Source: Prevotella sp. UBA3675
Lineage (GTDB): Bacteria; Bacteroidota; Bacteroidia; Bacteroidales; Bacteroidaceae
DNA: 64,000 bases
Direction of reading: 5' to 3'
NCBI GenBank assembly: GCA_002372235.1
Contig: DFJI01000036.1
Location: 1-64,000, forward strand
Shown here: piece by piece, positions 1 to 8,770 of the stretch
How positions within the stretch are numbered: position 1 is the stretch's first letter
Layout: the number at the start of each line of letters is the position of its first letter
Notes under the pieces: generated by a model
Told to the model about the DNA's origin: nothing
What the model saw: the letters and a program-made list of their open reading frames with translations, nothing else
The model's database searches: none
Translations under genes and position numbers: made by a program

Positions 1-63
1 GAACAAGGATTAAATGTTCATTTTGGATTTTTGGCTCCTAATAGTTGGAAGTTCAGGGAATAA
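1..63 (+). other. Open frame tail at window edge, possible CRISPR repeat remnant
   Basis: The first 14 bases (GAACAAGGATTAAA) are identical to bases 21-34 of the CRISPR repeat that starts at 751; the next two differ. The same bases are also the end of an open frame that stops at 61-63 (last residues PNSWKFRE). Either the window opens inside a degenerate terminal repeat of another array, or this is the C-terminus of an upstream gene and the match is chance. The left edge of the window hides the answer. Confidence 0.3.
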
Positions 64-91
64 TCAGTATATTTGCGGCATTAATATGTAA

Positions 92-236
92 ATGCCTATG
101 CCTACTCAGTTCAATATTCTCTGTCAGGAAACGACACTCTACGATGCTTGGAACACCGTGAAATCTAAAGGATCGGTGGGTGGAATCGATGGGCTGACAA
201 TACAAGAGTTCGACAAGGAGAAGCGGAAGCAGATAG
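92..236 (+). pseudogene. Reverse transcriptase N-terminal fragment
   Basis: Starting at ATG 92 (or 98) the frame encodes about 48 residues with the typical start of a group II intron-like or CRISPR-associated reverse transcriptase, including GSVGGIDGLTIQEFD. The polymerase core (YADD box) is absent. Around 230-237 the similarity ends and the frame runs on only to a stop at 272-274. Just after the break, in another frame, comes the end of cas2. In Bacteroidetes type III loci an RT-Cas1 fusion usually precedes cas2, so I read this as the left edge of a deletion that removed the RT core, cas1 and most of cas2. The RT identity rests on a short motif but the position supports it. Confidence 0.65.
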
Positions 237-377
237 CCCTGCCAACGTCTGTCAAAAATTGTTGTCAGGCGTGAAGACTGGGTGAATATCTATCCTCTTT
301 GCGCGGAGTGCTATGCCCGCATAGAATATATTCCGCCAATTAAGAAGAAGGAGCCGGTAAAGATAGCCGTGGTGTGA
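237..377 (+). pseudogene. cas2: Cas2 C-terminal fragment
   Basis: In the frame open from 237 to the TGA at 375-377 the translation contains CQRLSKIVV, REDWVNIYPLCAEC and ARIEYIPP, ending KIAVV. This is the C-terminal half of a Cas2 protein: the conserved strand region around ED.V.IYPLC followed by the short tail. No in-frame start exists upstream because a TAG lies at 234-236, and the N-terminal ferredoxin half with its Asp is missing. The fragment abuts the RT fragment out of frame. It lies too short and start-less to be made; the leader begins 11 bp after its stop. Confidence 0.7.
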
Positions 378-387
378 CTGTGGGGAC

Positions 388-750
388 GCGTTCTTTGACT
401 TATTGACACCCAAGGACAGGGACAAAACATTTGCGAAAAATTCCTACCTGTATGGTAGAAAGAAATACGTATATAAGTTGAAAGAAATTACCATAATATC
501 CATAATTTTTTATTCAAAAGAGTTTATGAGGACATAAAAATTATGATAATTATGCAAATTTCTTTCCAATAATTAGCACATTTAATCAGTGGGTTATGCA
601 GCTTGGGGCGCTCAAAACCCCAACATTTGACATTGAATAATGTGGGCATTTGCGAAAAAATGGGCTATGCCCCTATAAGTGGCTGAGAACAAGTGATATA
701 AGAAAGACAAAGTGAATAAGCAGCTTCTCAAATCATTAGATTACAGGACT
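388..750 (+). promoter_or_regulatory. CRISPR leader, copy 1
   Basis: This AT-rich, non-coding 363 bp lies directly before the first intact repeat. It is nearly identical to 15590-15950, which also ends at a repeat. It contains an inverted-repeat element at 480-566. The degenerate last repeat at the other end of the array shows that this is the leader side, so crRNA is read on the + strand. Confidence 0.8.
480..566. repeat. Dispersed inverted-repeat element, copy 1
   Basis: Two ~31-bp arms face each other: the left begins GAAAGAAATTACCATAAT, the right ends ATTATGCAAATTTCTTTC. They match at about 26 of 31 positions. Related copies with the same arms lie at 15682-15767 and 41899-42018; the third has a different and longer middle. 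It looks like a small dispersed palindromic element lying inside the CRISPR leader. As RNA it would form a long hairpin. Confidence 0.7.
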
Positions 751-2547
751 GTTCTTTCTTCATTCCATTAGAACAAGGATTAAAACTCAACTGTGCCAGT
801 CTTAGCACCGAATGTGAAGAGTTCTTTCTTCATTCCATTAGAACAAGGATTAGAACAAAGAGTTGAACCGTGCCACGAGCGACAAAGTCGTTCTTTCTTC
901 ATTCCATTAGAACAAGGATTAAAACAAAAAAGCAAGAAGGCCAAGGATGGCAACGAAAGTTCTTTCTTCATTCCATTAGAACAAGGATTAAAACATCTGT
1001 ATTACACCACCGCCAACTCCAAGAGCCCAGTTCTTTCTTCATTCCATTAGAACAAGGATTAAAACATCGTCCCAATATCTACAGAAGTTCGCAATGTTAT
1101 TGTTCTTTCTTCATTCCATTAGAACAAGGATTAAAACACAATACAGATTACTGCGAATAACCCCAGTTCAGTTCTTTCTTCATTCCATTAGAACAAGGAT
1201 TAAAACATCTATTTCGATTGTTGTACAGTATGGAAATGTGTTCTTTCTTCATTCCATTAGAACAAGGATTAAAACGTCCAAATAGATTTTTTTCTCTGTT
1301 CCATTCTTGAGTTCTTTCTTCATTCCATTAGAACAAGGATTAAAACTTCCCTGTAGATGAGACACACACAGTGTCTGTATGTTCTTTCTTCATTCCATTA
1401 GAACAAGGATTAAAACAAAAGTCCAGAAGCTATAAGGAGGACGGAGCCTGTTCTTTCTTCATTCCATTAGAACAAGGATTAAAACGTCAACTGTGCCTCA
1501 GTGTGGTTAACTTTCAGCTGTTCTTTCTTCATTCCATTAGAACAAGGATTAAAACGTTGCCTCTCGAATGCCTACAGGTAAAGAGAACGGGTTCTTTCTT
1601 CATTCCATTAGAACAAGGATTAAAACGGGATTATCACCAGCATAAGATTCATCACTGCCAAAGTTCTTTCTTCATTCCATTAGAACAAGGATTAAAACCC
1701 ATCCGTGAAAAACAGCTTGTAGGTATCCTCAGTGTTCTTTCTTCATTCCATTAGAACAAGGATTAAAACGCCTTGATACGGAGCACCACTCGAGAAAGAC
1801 TAAGTTCTTTCTTCATTCCATTAGAACAAGGATTAAAACAAGTCTTCCTCATGACCGCGTATCTTCTGATAGTAGGTTCTTTCTTCATTCCATTAGAACA
1901 AGGATTAAAACTCCCAAGCATGGGTGTAAAGTGCATCAAAGAATGTTCTTTCTTCATTCCATTAGAACAAGGATTAAAACACCTTGTCGAACACATAGAG
2001 TTCGCCCTCGCACTTGTTCTTTCTTCATTCCATTAGAACAAGGATTAAAACAGCTTTACGAGAGTAGAATTGATCGCATTGATCAAAGGTTCTTTCTTCA
2101 TTCCATTAGAACAAGGATTAAAACTTAATAGCCTCATCATAAGCTTTTGCTTTTTCTTCGTTCTTTCTTTATTCCATTAGAACAAGGATTAAAACATTGA
2201 GGGAGCCTGTCCCCATCCAATCTTTCCGTAAAGTTCTTTCTTCATTCCATTAGAACAAGGATTAAAACTCTTTGAGTGGAACTCCCGTGTCTTCATTGCA
2301 TAGTTCTTTCTTCATTCCATTAGAACAAGGATTAAAACATTTCGATGACGGGCTTCTTATGAGCGACGTCGAGTTCTTTCTTCATTCCATTAGAACAAGG
2401 ATTAAAACTGTCAATCCCCAGAGGCATCCGATGCCGTCACCGATTGGTTCTTTCTTCATTCCATTAGAACAAGGATTAAAACGTATATCCGTTAAATCCG
2501 TGGTCTTATACGTTCTTTCTTCATTCTATTAGGACAAGGATTAAAAA
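751..2547 (+). CRISPR. CRISPR array, 26 repeats, 25 spacers
   Basis: Repeats are 36 bp, begin GTTCTTTCTTCATTCC and end GGATTAAAAC; spacers are mostly 33-38 bp, the last 29 bp. Variants: repeat 2 (821-856) has TAGAAC for TAAAAC near its end; repeat 21 (2160-2195) has one C to T change; the last repeat (2512-2547) has several changes (ATTCTATTAGGAC, extra A). Terminal decay places the leader at the low-coordinate end. The last eight bases, ATTAAAAC, would be the crRNA 5' handle after Cas6 cleavage, as in other type III systems. Open frames crossing the array are artefacts of the repeat (SFFIPLEQGLK). Confidence 0.98.
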
Positions 2548-2566
2548 CACAAAAGGAAGAGCGCCG

Positions 2567-2622
2567 TACATCTTCGTAGCGGCTTTACAACCTATCTTAA
2601 ATATAGATGCTATGTCTGTACC
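2567..2622 (+). repeat. Array-distal flank, duplicated at 16139-16191
   Basis: The stretch just past the array, including GTAGCGGCTTTACAACCTAT and then ATATAGATGCTATGTCTGTAC, recurs with few changes at 16139-16191. There it is the promoter and first codons of the kinase-AAA gene. Here the ATG at 2612 opens only an 18-codon frame. So both sides of the array are duplicated beyond the cas operon. Confidence 0.7.
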
Positions 2623-2680
2623 GATTTATGTTGCGTTGCAGACGGACAGAATAATTTTTTTTCAATAATTGACATTTTTT

Positions 2681-2711
2681 TTTGCTATTACATAACAAAT
2701 CGTTATATTTG
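2681..2711 (+). promoter_or_regulatory. Promoter of the type III cas operon
   Basis: TTTG at 2681-2684 and TATATTTG at 2704-2711 are separated by 19 bp and match the Bacteroidota -33/-7 promoter (TTTG, TAnnTTTG). Transcription would begin just before the cas6 start at 2731. Confidence 0.6.
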
Positions 2712-2730
2712 CAGAGCAAAACCTAAAACA

Positions 2731-3405
2731 ATGGAAAAGTATATTCGAACGCTAACCATATTTTATGACACCGAGATCAGCTATGGAGAGATACCCCTTT
2801 TTCGCGGAGCCGTGCTGAAGAGTCTGGGCGACAAGGCTCATGTGCTCTATCACAACCACACTGGCGACGATACTTTCCGCTATTCCTATCCCCTTGTGCA
2901 GTACAAACGACTGAACGGCAAGGCAGCGATTACCTGCGTGGAAGAAGGCATTGACCTTGTAGGACAGCTTCTTTCCCATCTCTACGGCTCGATGTCAATA
3001 GGCCGTCGTGAAGCCCTTTGTCAGGTGACTGAGGTAAAGGCATCGAAGACACCTGTCGGAATAGAAAGCGCAACGACTTCCTACCAGCTGCTTCACTGGC
3101 TCCCGTTGAATGGCCGTAACTATGCGCGCTATCAGAGCACCGACGAGTTGGTGGAGAAAGTCAAAATCTTAGAGCATGTCCTCACTGGCAACATTCTCTC
3201 TTTTCTGAAAGGTATCGGCATCCACTTGGAAGAGCCTCTTCAGGTCAGTATCACCGAGATTACGAAGCAGCAAGTGGTGAGCTACAAGCAGGTGAAGCTC
3301 ATGTCGTTCGACGTGAGGTTCAAGGCCAATCTCTCACTGCCGCCATTCATCGGTATCGGGAAGAATGTGAGTATCGGAAATGGAATTATAAGAAAAAATC
3401 AATAA
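2731..3405 (+). CDS. cas6: CRISPR endoribonuclease Cas6
   Basis: Cas6 cuts the CRISPR transcript within each repeat and leaves the 8-nt handle on the crRNA. The 224-residue size and the C-terminal glycine-rich loop at residues 208-220 (GIGKNVSIGNGII) fit the family. The N-terminal part has the RAMP pattern FRGAVLKSLGDKAHVLYHNH; H41 or H43 could be the catalytic His, which I infer rather than know. It is the first gene of the operon, 20 bp after the promoter and 184 bp after the array. Cas10 follows after 16 bp. Some RT-Cas1 proteins carry their own Cas6 domain; here Cas6 is separate, so loss of the adaptation genes would not stop crRNA processing. Confidence 0.8.
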   Translation: MEKYIRTLTIFYDTEISYGEIPLFRGAVLKSLGDKAHVLYHNHTGDDTFRYSYPLVQYKRLNGKAAITCVEEGIDLVGQLLSHLYGSMSIGRREALCQVTEVKASKTPVGIESATTSYQLLHWLPLNGRNYARYQSTDELVEKVKILEHVLTGNILSFLKGIGIHLEEPLQVSITEITKQQVVSYKQVKLMSFDVRFKANLSLPPFIGIGKNVSIGNGIIRKNQ

Positions 3406-3421
3406 CAAAAAATCTATTTTT

Positions 3422-4924
3422 ATGAGTAAGTATCTTTATGCTGCTGCCGTACAGGGCATTCAGGACTTCATCTTCAAAACCAACGAGCTGAAGCACATTG
3501 TGGGTGCCAGTGAGTTAGTGGAGCAGATTTGCACCACGGCCTTCGACAAGTTTGAAGTGGATGAAGCAAATGGAACGTCTGTGATACGTGCAGCAGGAAA
3601 CATCAAGTTTGTCTATAATAATCTGGAAGATTGCAAAAGAGCCTTTCGCAATTTCCCGAAAACAATTATGCAGTTGGCACCAGGCATCACAGTGAGTCAG
3701 GCTGTGGCTGCATTTGATGATGATGCCCAGTTCGGTGCTGCCATCGATGAAGTGGAACGTCTCTTAAAGATTCAGCGCAACAAGGCTCCTAAAAGCGTAT
3801 TGGCTGGTCTGATGGGCATCAAACGAACCAACAACACGGGGCTGCCTGCTACGCGTATTGATGCCAAAGGGACCTTCTTGGACGATTCAACCATTCAGAA
3901 AGAGGCGTTTAATGAGACAAGGGTCCTGTGCAAAAAGAGTTTCACACATCCGAATCTTTTGCATGGAAACGTGGCCTACGACATCAAGGAGATAACAGGT
4001 AAGAATGACTGGATTGCCATTGTTCATGCCGATGGTAACGGTCTGGGGAAAGTCGTACAGAAGGTTGGCAAGAAGATGACGGTGTTTAGTCAATTCTCCA
4101 AGAAACTGGATGAAGCAACCAAAAATGCAGCTCATGCAGCCTACGACAATTTGAAGTTTGCAGGCAAGATTGATGAAAACGGCATTATTCCCATTCGCCC
4201 TGTGGTGCTGAGCGGTGACGATATGACGGTCATCATTCGGGGCGACCTTGCCATAGCGTATGTGAAGATTTTCATTGAGGCTTTCGAGAGAGAGACCAGA
4301 AAATTGCTGGGCAGTATTATAACAGACAACAAAGTGTTTGCTGACGGCAAGGACTTTCTGACCGCTTGTGCTGGAATAGCCTTCATCAAATCTTCCTATC
4401 CGTTCTATTACGGCTATCAGTTGGCCGAGGAACTTTGTGGACAGGCAAAGAAAGACACTAAGGCCATAGCCAAGGAGCGCGGAAACGAAGACAACCTTCC
4501 TGATTCCTGTCTGATGTTTCATAAAGTTCAGGATAGTTTTGTAACCAATTATGAAGCTATAGTAAGCAGAGAACTGACCGCTGATGATGGCAACTCTAAT
4601 AGAGTACCGCTATTCAAGTCTGGCCCCTACTATCTGAGTTCGCCTCAAGCAGGCAAGTACACGGTCAACGAGTTGGAAGATCTCAGCAAGCGACTTGACG
4701 GGGAAAACGGAAACGGTGTAAAGTCGGGTATCAGGAACTGGATAACCTTGCGCCTTGAAGGCAAAAATGTAGCCGAACAACGCAAAAAGCGAATGATACA
4801 GCTTTTCACGGCAGCAGACGCAAAGACCATTGACATTCTTACCAACGAGATGTATGGCAACTGTATAGCATACGACGTGTTGGCTTATCACACCATTATG
4901 AACCAAGAAACAAACAATGATTGA
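3422..4924 (+). CDS. cas10: Cas10-like large subunit without HD domain
   Basis: This 500-residue protein is the signalling subunit of the type III complex. It starts directly with the Cas10 motif QGIQDFIFKTNELKHIVGAS; there is no N-terminal HD nuclease and it is shorter than typical Cas10 (700-1000 residues). The second palm domain shows HADGNGLG at residues 202-209 and SGDD at 264-267, the equivalent of GGDD. Both metal-binding Asp are present, and Ser for the first Gly is tolerated in related GGDEF-type cyclases. I infer that it makes cyclic oligoadenylate but has no HD DNase. Two CARF proteins in the same operon support signalling. Confidence 0.85.
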   Translation: MSKYLYAAAVQGIQDFIFKTNELKHIVGASELVEQICTTAFDKFEVDEANGTSVIRAAGNIKFVYNNLEDCKRAFRNFPKTIMQLAPGITVSQAVAAFDDDAQFGAAIDEVERLLKIQRNKAPKSVLAGLMGIKRTNNTGLPATRIDAKGTFLDDSTIQKEAFNETRVLCKKSFTHPNLLHGNVAYDIKEITGKNDWIAIVHADGNGLGKVVQKVGKKMTVFSQFSKKLDEATKNAAHAAYDNLKFAGKIDENGIIPIRPVVLSGDDMTVIIRGDLAIAYVKIFIEAFERETRKLLGSIITDNKVFADGKDFLTACAGIAFIKSSYPFYYGYQLAEELCGQAKKDTKAIAKERGNEDNLPDSCLMFHKVQDSFVTNYEAIVSRELTADDGNSNRVPLFKSGPYYLSSPQAGKYTVNELEDLSKRLDGENGNGVKSGIRNWITLRLEGKNVAEQRKKRMIQLFTAADAKTIDILTNEMYGNCIAYDVLAYHTIMNQETNND

Positions 4925-4926
4925 CT

Positions 4927-5472
4927 ATGGATATAAAATATAAAATGGAATTTTTCTCCAATTGGCATTGTGGCTCTGGGCTGGCTGCAGGTGCCGATGT
5001 GGATGCTTTGGTTGTGAAAGATGCCAATGGGCTTCCCTTCGTTCCGGGGCGAACCTTAAAAGGCCTGCTCAGAGAGGCGGCATACGAACTTTGCAGCGAC
5101 CGCAGTCTGTTGAACAGAATATTCGGAATCTCGGGCGATGAGCAGCCAGCCAACGATGGCGACTGCCGCATAGGCGAAAGCTTTTTTGGCAATGCCACAC
5201 TTGCTGAGGGAAAGGCCATCGTCGGGTCTGGTCTCACACCTCATCTTTTCCAGACGTTTGCCTCGACTCGTATAGACGAGAAAAGCGGCATTGCCAAGGA
5301 CAACACGCTCCGCAGAATAGAGACCGTTGTGCCTTGCACTTTAGAGGGTGATATAAAAAATGTTCCTGACGAGGGAATGGAAGTGCTGAGACAGGCTATG
5401 CAGATGGTCAAGCGAATGGGCACTGGCAGGAACCGCGGATACGGCAGGTGCAGCATAACAATTAACGAATAA
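4927..5472 (+). CDS. Csm3-like RAMP protein (Cas7 family)
   Basis: A 181-residue backbone subunit of the type III complex. The N-terminal RAMP pattern is clear: HCGSGLAAGADVDALVVKD followed by LPFVPGRTLKGLLR. D26 in the DVDALVV segment lies where Csm3 carries the Asp that cuts target RNA. The C-terminus has a glycine-rich loop (RMGTGRNRGYGRCSI). The longer frame opens with a TTG at 4921 overlapping the cas10 stop; ATG 4927 is the more likely start, 2 bp after that stop. A strong AAGGAGG lies just before the next gene. Confidence 0.8.
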   Translation: MDIKYKMEFFSNWHCGSGLAAGADVDALVVKDANGLPFVPGRTLKGLLREAAYELCSDRSLLNRIFGISGDEQPANDGDCRIGESFFGNATLAEGKAIVGSGLTPHLFQTFASTRIDEKSGIAKDNTLRRIETVVPCTLEGDIKNVPDEGMEVLRQAMQMVKRMGTGRNRGYGRCSITINE

Positions 5473-5484
5473 GGAGGTTAAAAG

Positions 5485-6921
5485 ATGGAGAAAATGAAAT
5501 TCAAATGCACATTGCTATCCGACGTTATCATCAGTCATAGTTCCAGCACAGAAGGCAATCAGTTCAGCCTCGACTTTATCCCAGGAAATAATTTCTTGGG
5601 TATAGTGGCTTCTTCTATATATAAGAAGGTGAATGCACTCGATGTGTTTCATTCTGGAAAAGTAAGGTTTGGCGATGCCAATCCATCTATAGAAGGTAGA
5701 TGTCGAGGACTGCGAGTTCCCAATGTGATGTTCTATCCGAAGCTGAAGAAAGCCAGTGAGGAGTGCTATATACATTATCTTATCCCGAATCCTGATGCTG
5801 ATGAGATAAAAGGCTTGCAACTGAAACAGTGTCGTGAAGGCTTTTATGCTTTTGCCGAAAGCAAAGGCACTCCCATTGATTTTGATAAGAACTTTGCCAT
5901 CAAGTCGGCTTACGATTCACGGAAACGACGTAGTGAAGATGGGAAAATGTTCGGCTATCAGTCGCTGCCAGAAGGACTTGTTCTGTATTTTGAAATAGAG
6001 TCTGATTTAGACGAGGCAACCAACAAGCAGATAGCTGAAGCTCTCTGTGGCACAAGAAACGTCGGTCATTCGCGTACTGCCCAGTATGGCTTGGTCAAGA
6101 TAGAGAAAGCTGATTACCAAGAGATTTCCTCGACAGCTAAGACGTTTGTAAAAGACGGGAAACGGTATGCTGCCGTATATGCCGACGGACGGCTGATTTT
6201 CTTGGATGAAAATGGAGAACCCACATTCAGGCCCAAAGCCAGCGACTTGGGGTTTTGGGGAAAAGACGACAAGATAGACTGGTCGAAGAGCCAGATTCGC
6301 ACTTTCCAGTATTCACCGTGGAATGGGAAACGCCATACCTACGATACCGATCGCTGCGGCATAGAGAAGGGCAGTGTGCTCGTCGTGGAGTGTGCTTCGA
6401 GTCCGTCAGTGAGCACATACGTTGGCAACTATCAGAACGAAGGCTTTGGCAAAGTCATCTATAATCCGGCATTCCTTGACGGAAAGCCCGATGGAAAGGC
6501 AATCGTTTTGCTGGATGACCCCGTGGACAATGAAACACCTCAAAACGTTGATGCATCTTCAGACTCTCTGCTCTTCCGGTTCTTGAAGAAGCAGCAAACA
6601 AAGGCAGACGATAAGCAAAGTCTTTATCAAGACGTCAACGACTTCGTCAGCCTCTATGGGAATCGTTTCACAGGCGAACAGTTCGCTTCTCAGTGGGGCT
6701 CCATCCGCAACATTGCAATGATTGCGACAGAAGAAGGAAATATTCCGATTATGATTCGTGCTTTCCTTGACCACGGTGTGGCAAAAGCTAAATGGGAAGA
6801 GCACGGACGCAAGGAAGCCTTGGAACAGTTTATGACAAACACATACAATATCCGTGAGCGGATAATGAACTTAGCATCGGAAATGGCAAAGAAATGCAGA
6901 AAGGAGGAGAAACAGCAATGA
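5485..6921 (+). CDS. Csx10-like RAMP protein (Cas5 family)
   Basis: A 478-residue RAMP protein that resembles Csx10, the Cas5-type subunit of subtype III-D. Supporting motifs are FIPGNNFLGIVASSIY near residues 31-46 and GHSRTAQYGLVKIE near 194-207, the typical G-[SH]-[SR]-R..QYG.V pattern. Family knowledge says such subunits hold the 5' handle of the crRNA. The C-terminal ~250 residues show no motif I recognise; the last part is helical and charged. The start is well set by AAGGAGG at 5471-5477. It overlaps the next gene by 4 bp (ATGA), which indicates coupled translation. Confidence 0.7.
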   Translation: MEKMKFKCTLLSDVIISHSSSTEGNQFSLDFIPGNNFLGIVASSIYKKVNALDVFHSGKVRFGDANPSIEGRCRGLRVPNVMFYPKLKKASEECYIHYLIPNPDADEIKGLQLKQCREGFYAFAESKGTPIDFDKNFAIKSAYDSRKRRSEDGKMFGYQSLPEGLVLYFEIESDLDEATNKQIAEALCGTRNVGHSRTAQYGLVKIEKADYQEISSTAKTFVKDGKRYAAVYADGRLIFLDENGEPTFRPKASDLGFWGKDDKIDWSKSQIRTFQYSPWNGKRHTYDTDRCGIEKGSVLVVECASSPSVSTYVGNYQNEGFGKVIYNPAFLDGKPDGKAIVLLDDPVDNETPQNVDASSDSLLFRFLKKQQTKADDKQSLYQDVNDFVSLYGNRFTGEQFASQWGSIRNIAMIATEEGNIPIMIRAFLDHGVAKAKWEEHGRKEALEQFMTNTYNIRERIMNLASEMAKKCRKEEKQQ

Positions 6922-8354
6922 CCCAATTTAACAATCAATATCGCTATTTGGCTCAGATTACTTTAGAGGCAGTCACCCCACTCCAGATAGGAAGTGGAGA
7001 AAAAGGTATAAAAAGCGACTCGCTGGTAGTTCGCGATGTCAACGACCTGCCGTTTATTCCCGGTACAACCCTTGCAGGCCTTATAGGCCACGCCCTCGGA
7101 AAGGATAAAGAAAGCATAATGGGCAGCCAGCAGGAAGGTTCGCGACTGATAGTGACCGAGGCCAAGTTGCTTGACAAATATGGAAAGGTGATAGATGGAC
7201 TAACAGACCTGTCGCAGCTCGACGAAGAGGACAAGGCATTCATACGTAACTATGAGCGTCTGCCCATTCGCCAACACGTAAGAATCAACCATAAAGGCAC
7301 GGCTGCCGACACAGGAAAATTCGACGAGGAGGTCGTGCTGAAAGGCTCACGTTTCTGCTTTGAGATGGAACTGATGGCATCGCAGGACGAAAGTCAGGCG
7401 TTCGAGGGGCTGCTTGCTATCCTTCAGTCTCCTGTGTTCCGCATCGGCTCAGGCAGCCGTTCGGGCTTTGGTAAAATGAAAGTGGTGAACTATCGGTATC
7501 GAAACTTGAATTTGGCCGAGAAGAGCGAGTTGGAGCTGTATCTTGCAAAATCATCGCTGTTAGGCGCACCTTGGAATGGTTGGCAGAATGCCGATGAAAA
7601 GCTGAAAGAAGAGTCTTTCTGTGAGGGATGGACATCCTACAGGCTCCTGCATCTCACCCCCGAAGACTTCATTCTCTTCGGTTCCGGCTTCGGCGACTCT
7701 GAAGGTCATGCCGATATGACTTATGTGCGAGAGCCTTACATCACTTGGAACGCTGATGGTACGATGGCTACCGTGGCAAGTATTGAACGTACCGTCCTTA
7801 TTCCAGGCTCTTCGGTCAAAGGGGCCCTCTCTCATCGCACAGCGTTCTATTACAACAAGCTGACGGGAGCCGTTATCAAAGCTGATGGCACACTGCTCAA
7901 CGGCAAGACGATAGAAGAAGTGACAGGCACCAGCAATGCAGCAGTGAAAGCCATCTTCGGCTCTGAGGGTGAGAAAAACAGGGACACCAACAAACTGGAA
8001 AACAAGCAGCGTGGCAACATCCTTATCTCTGATGTGATTGAGGTCAGAGAGCAAGCCCAGCCTAAGATACTCAACCACGTTTCAATCGACCGATTTACGG
8101 GAGGAGCCATCGATGGTGCCCTGTTCAATGAGCAGACACTTTATGCCAAAGGCGAGACATTCAATATAGACATCATGATAGCCGACGAGGCCCTTGCAGA
8201 CAAGGATATTCGGGCTGCCTTTGAATCTGCCCTCAAAGACATTGCAAACGGCATGCTTCCTCTTGGTGGCGGCGTCAACAGGGGAAATGGTGTCTTCAAT
8301 GGTAAAGCAACAATATTTAATAAGGAGAAAGAGCAATGGGAAGAATTAGCATAA
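6918..8354 (+). CDS. Double RAMP protein (two Cas7-like domains)
   Basis: This 478-residue protein carries two RAMP domains in a row. The first has PLQIGSGEKGIKSDSLVVRD and LPFIPGTTLAGLIG (residues 21-57), with D34 in the position of the target-cleaving Asp of Csm3, and its glycine-rich loop GSGSRSGFGKMKV. The second has ERTVLIPGSSVKGALSHR near 291-308 and ends with LGGGVNRGNGVF. Tandem Cas7 fusions are known in III-D and III-E systems; here only one neighbour pair is fused. The start at 6918 is chosen because a GGAGG motif precedes it and it forms an ATGA overlap with the previous stop. It overlaps the next gene by 19 bp. Confidence 0.75.
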   Translation: MTQFNNQYRYLAQITLEAVTPLQIGSGEKGIKSDSLVVRDVNDLPFIPGTTLAGLIGHALGKDKESIMGSQQEGSRLIVTEAKLLDKYGKVIDGLTDLSQLDEEDKAFIRNYERLPIRQHVRINHKGTAADTGKFDEEVVLKGSRFCFEMELMASQDESQAFEGLLAILQSPVFRIGSGSRSGFGKMKVVNYRYRNLNLAEKSELELYLAKSSLLGAPWNGWQNADEKLKEESFCEGWTSYRLLHLTPEDFILFGSGFGDSEGHADMTYVREPYITWNADGTMATVASIERTVLIPGSSVKGALSHRTAFYYNKLTGAVIKADGTLLNGKTIEEVTGTSNAAVKAIFGSEGEKNRDTNKLENKQRGNILISDVIEVREQAQPKILNHVSIDRFTGGAIDGALFNEQTLYAKGETFNIDIMIADEALADKDIRAAFESALKDIANGMLPLGGGVNRGNGVFNGKATIFNKEKEQWEELA

Positions 8355-8770
8355 ACGAAATCAAGTCGCTACAATTCGAGGGATACCTCTGGATGAGTGA
8401 CCAGGAAGAGCCATTAGTCTGTGAAAACGAGACTGTCACGCTGCCTAAGGAGGGTGACAACCCCTTTGTGGTAGAAGGTATGCTGTATAACAAGGCTCAA
8501 GGCTTGTCGTACAGTATAAAATATGTGGATGGCAAATACTTCATACAGGAATATGTTGTAAGCGAAGCCGACAAAAAAAATCCTGACAATGAGACGAAAG
8601 TCTATGAGTCGAACCGTATGGGAGGCCGTCAGCTTCAGTTCCTTCGCTATTGGGAAGAAGTCTTTGACGAGGATAACTACAAAGACGGCAATAACCCTAA
8701 GGGACTGCCTGTACTGACGCAGACAAAAAATGTGTTTATAGGATTTAAAGTAAAGGAGGGCGCATTATGA
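8336..8770 (+). CDS. TIGR04423-like type III CRISPR-associated protein
   Basis: A 144-residue acidic protein that resembles the small TIGR04423 family found in Bacteroidetes type III loci. It has no RAMP loop or catalytic motif I can see; the readable features are EGYLWMSDQEEP near the start and RQLQFLRYWEEVFDEDNY in the C-terminal third. No separate helical small subunit (Csm2/Cmr5) is visible in this operon, so this protein might fill that place, but that is a guess. It overlaps both neighbours (19 bp upstream, 4 bp downstream), which suggests fixed stoichiometry. Confidence 0.6.
   Translation: MGRISINEIKSLQFEGYLWMSDQEEPLVCENETVTLPKEGDNPFVVEGMLYNKAQGLSYSIKYVDGKYFIQEYVVSEADKKNPDNETKVYESNRMGGRQLQFLRYWEEVFDEDNYKDGNNPKGLPVLTQTKNVFIGFKVKEGAL

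Noticed and set aside
787..1519. Spacer 1 and spacer 11 both contain TCAACTGTGCC
   Set aside because: Only 11 bases are shared and the rest differ; too short to claim a common target without a search.
780..2532. Several open frames of 60-130 codons across the CRISPR array, both strands
   Set aside because: They consist of the repeat read in different frames (FFIPLEQGLK, FFLHSIRTRIKT, FNPCSNGMKKE) joined by spacers; not genes.
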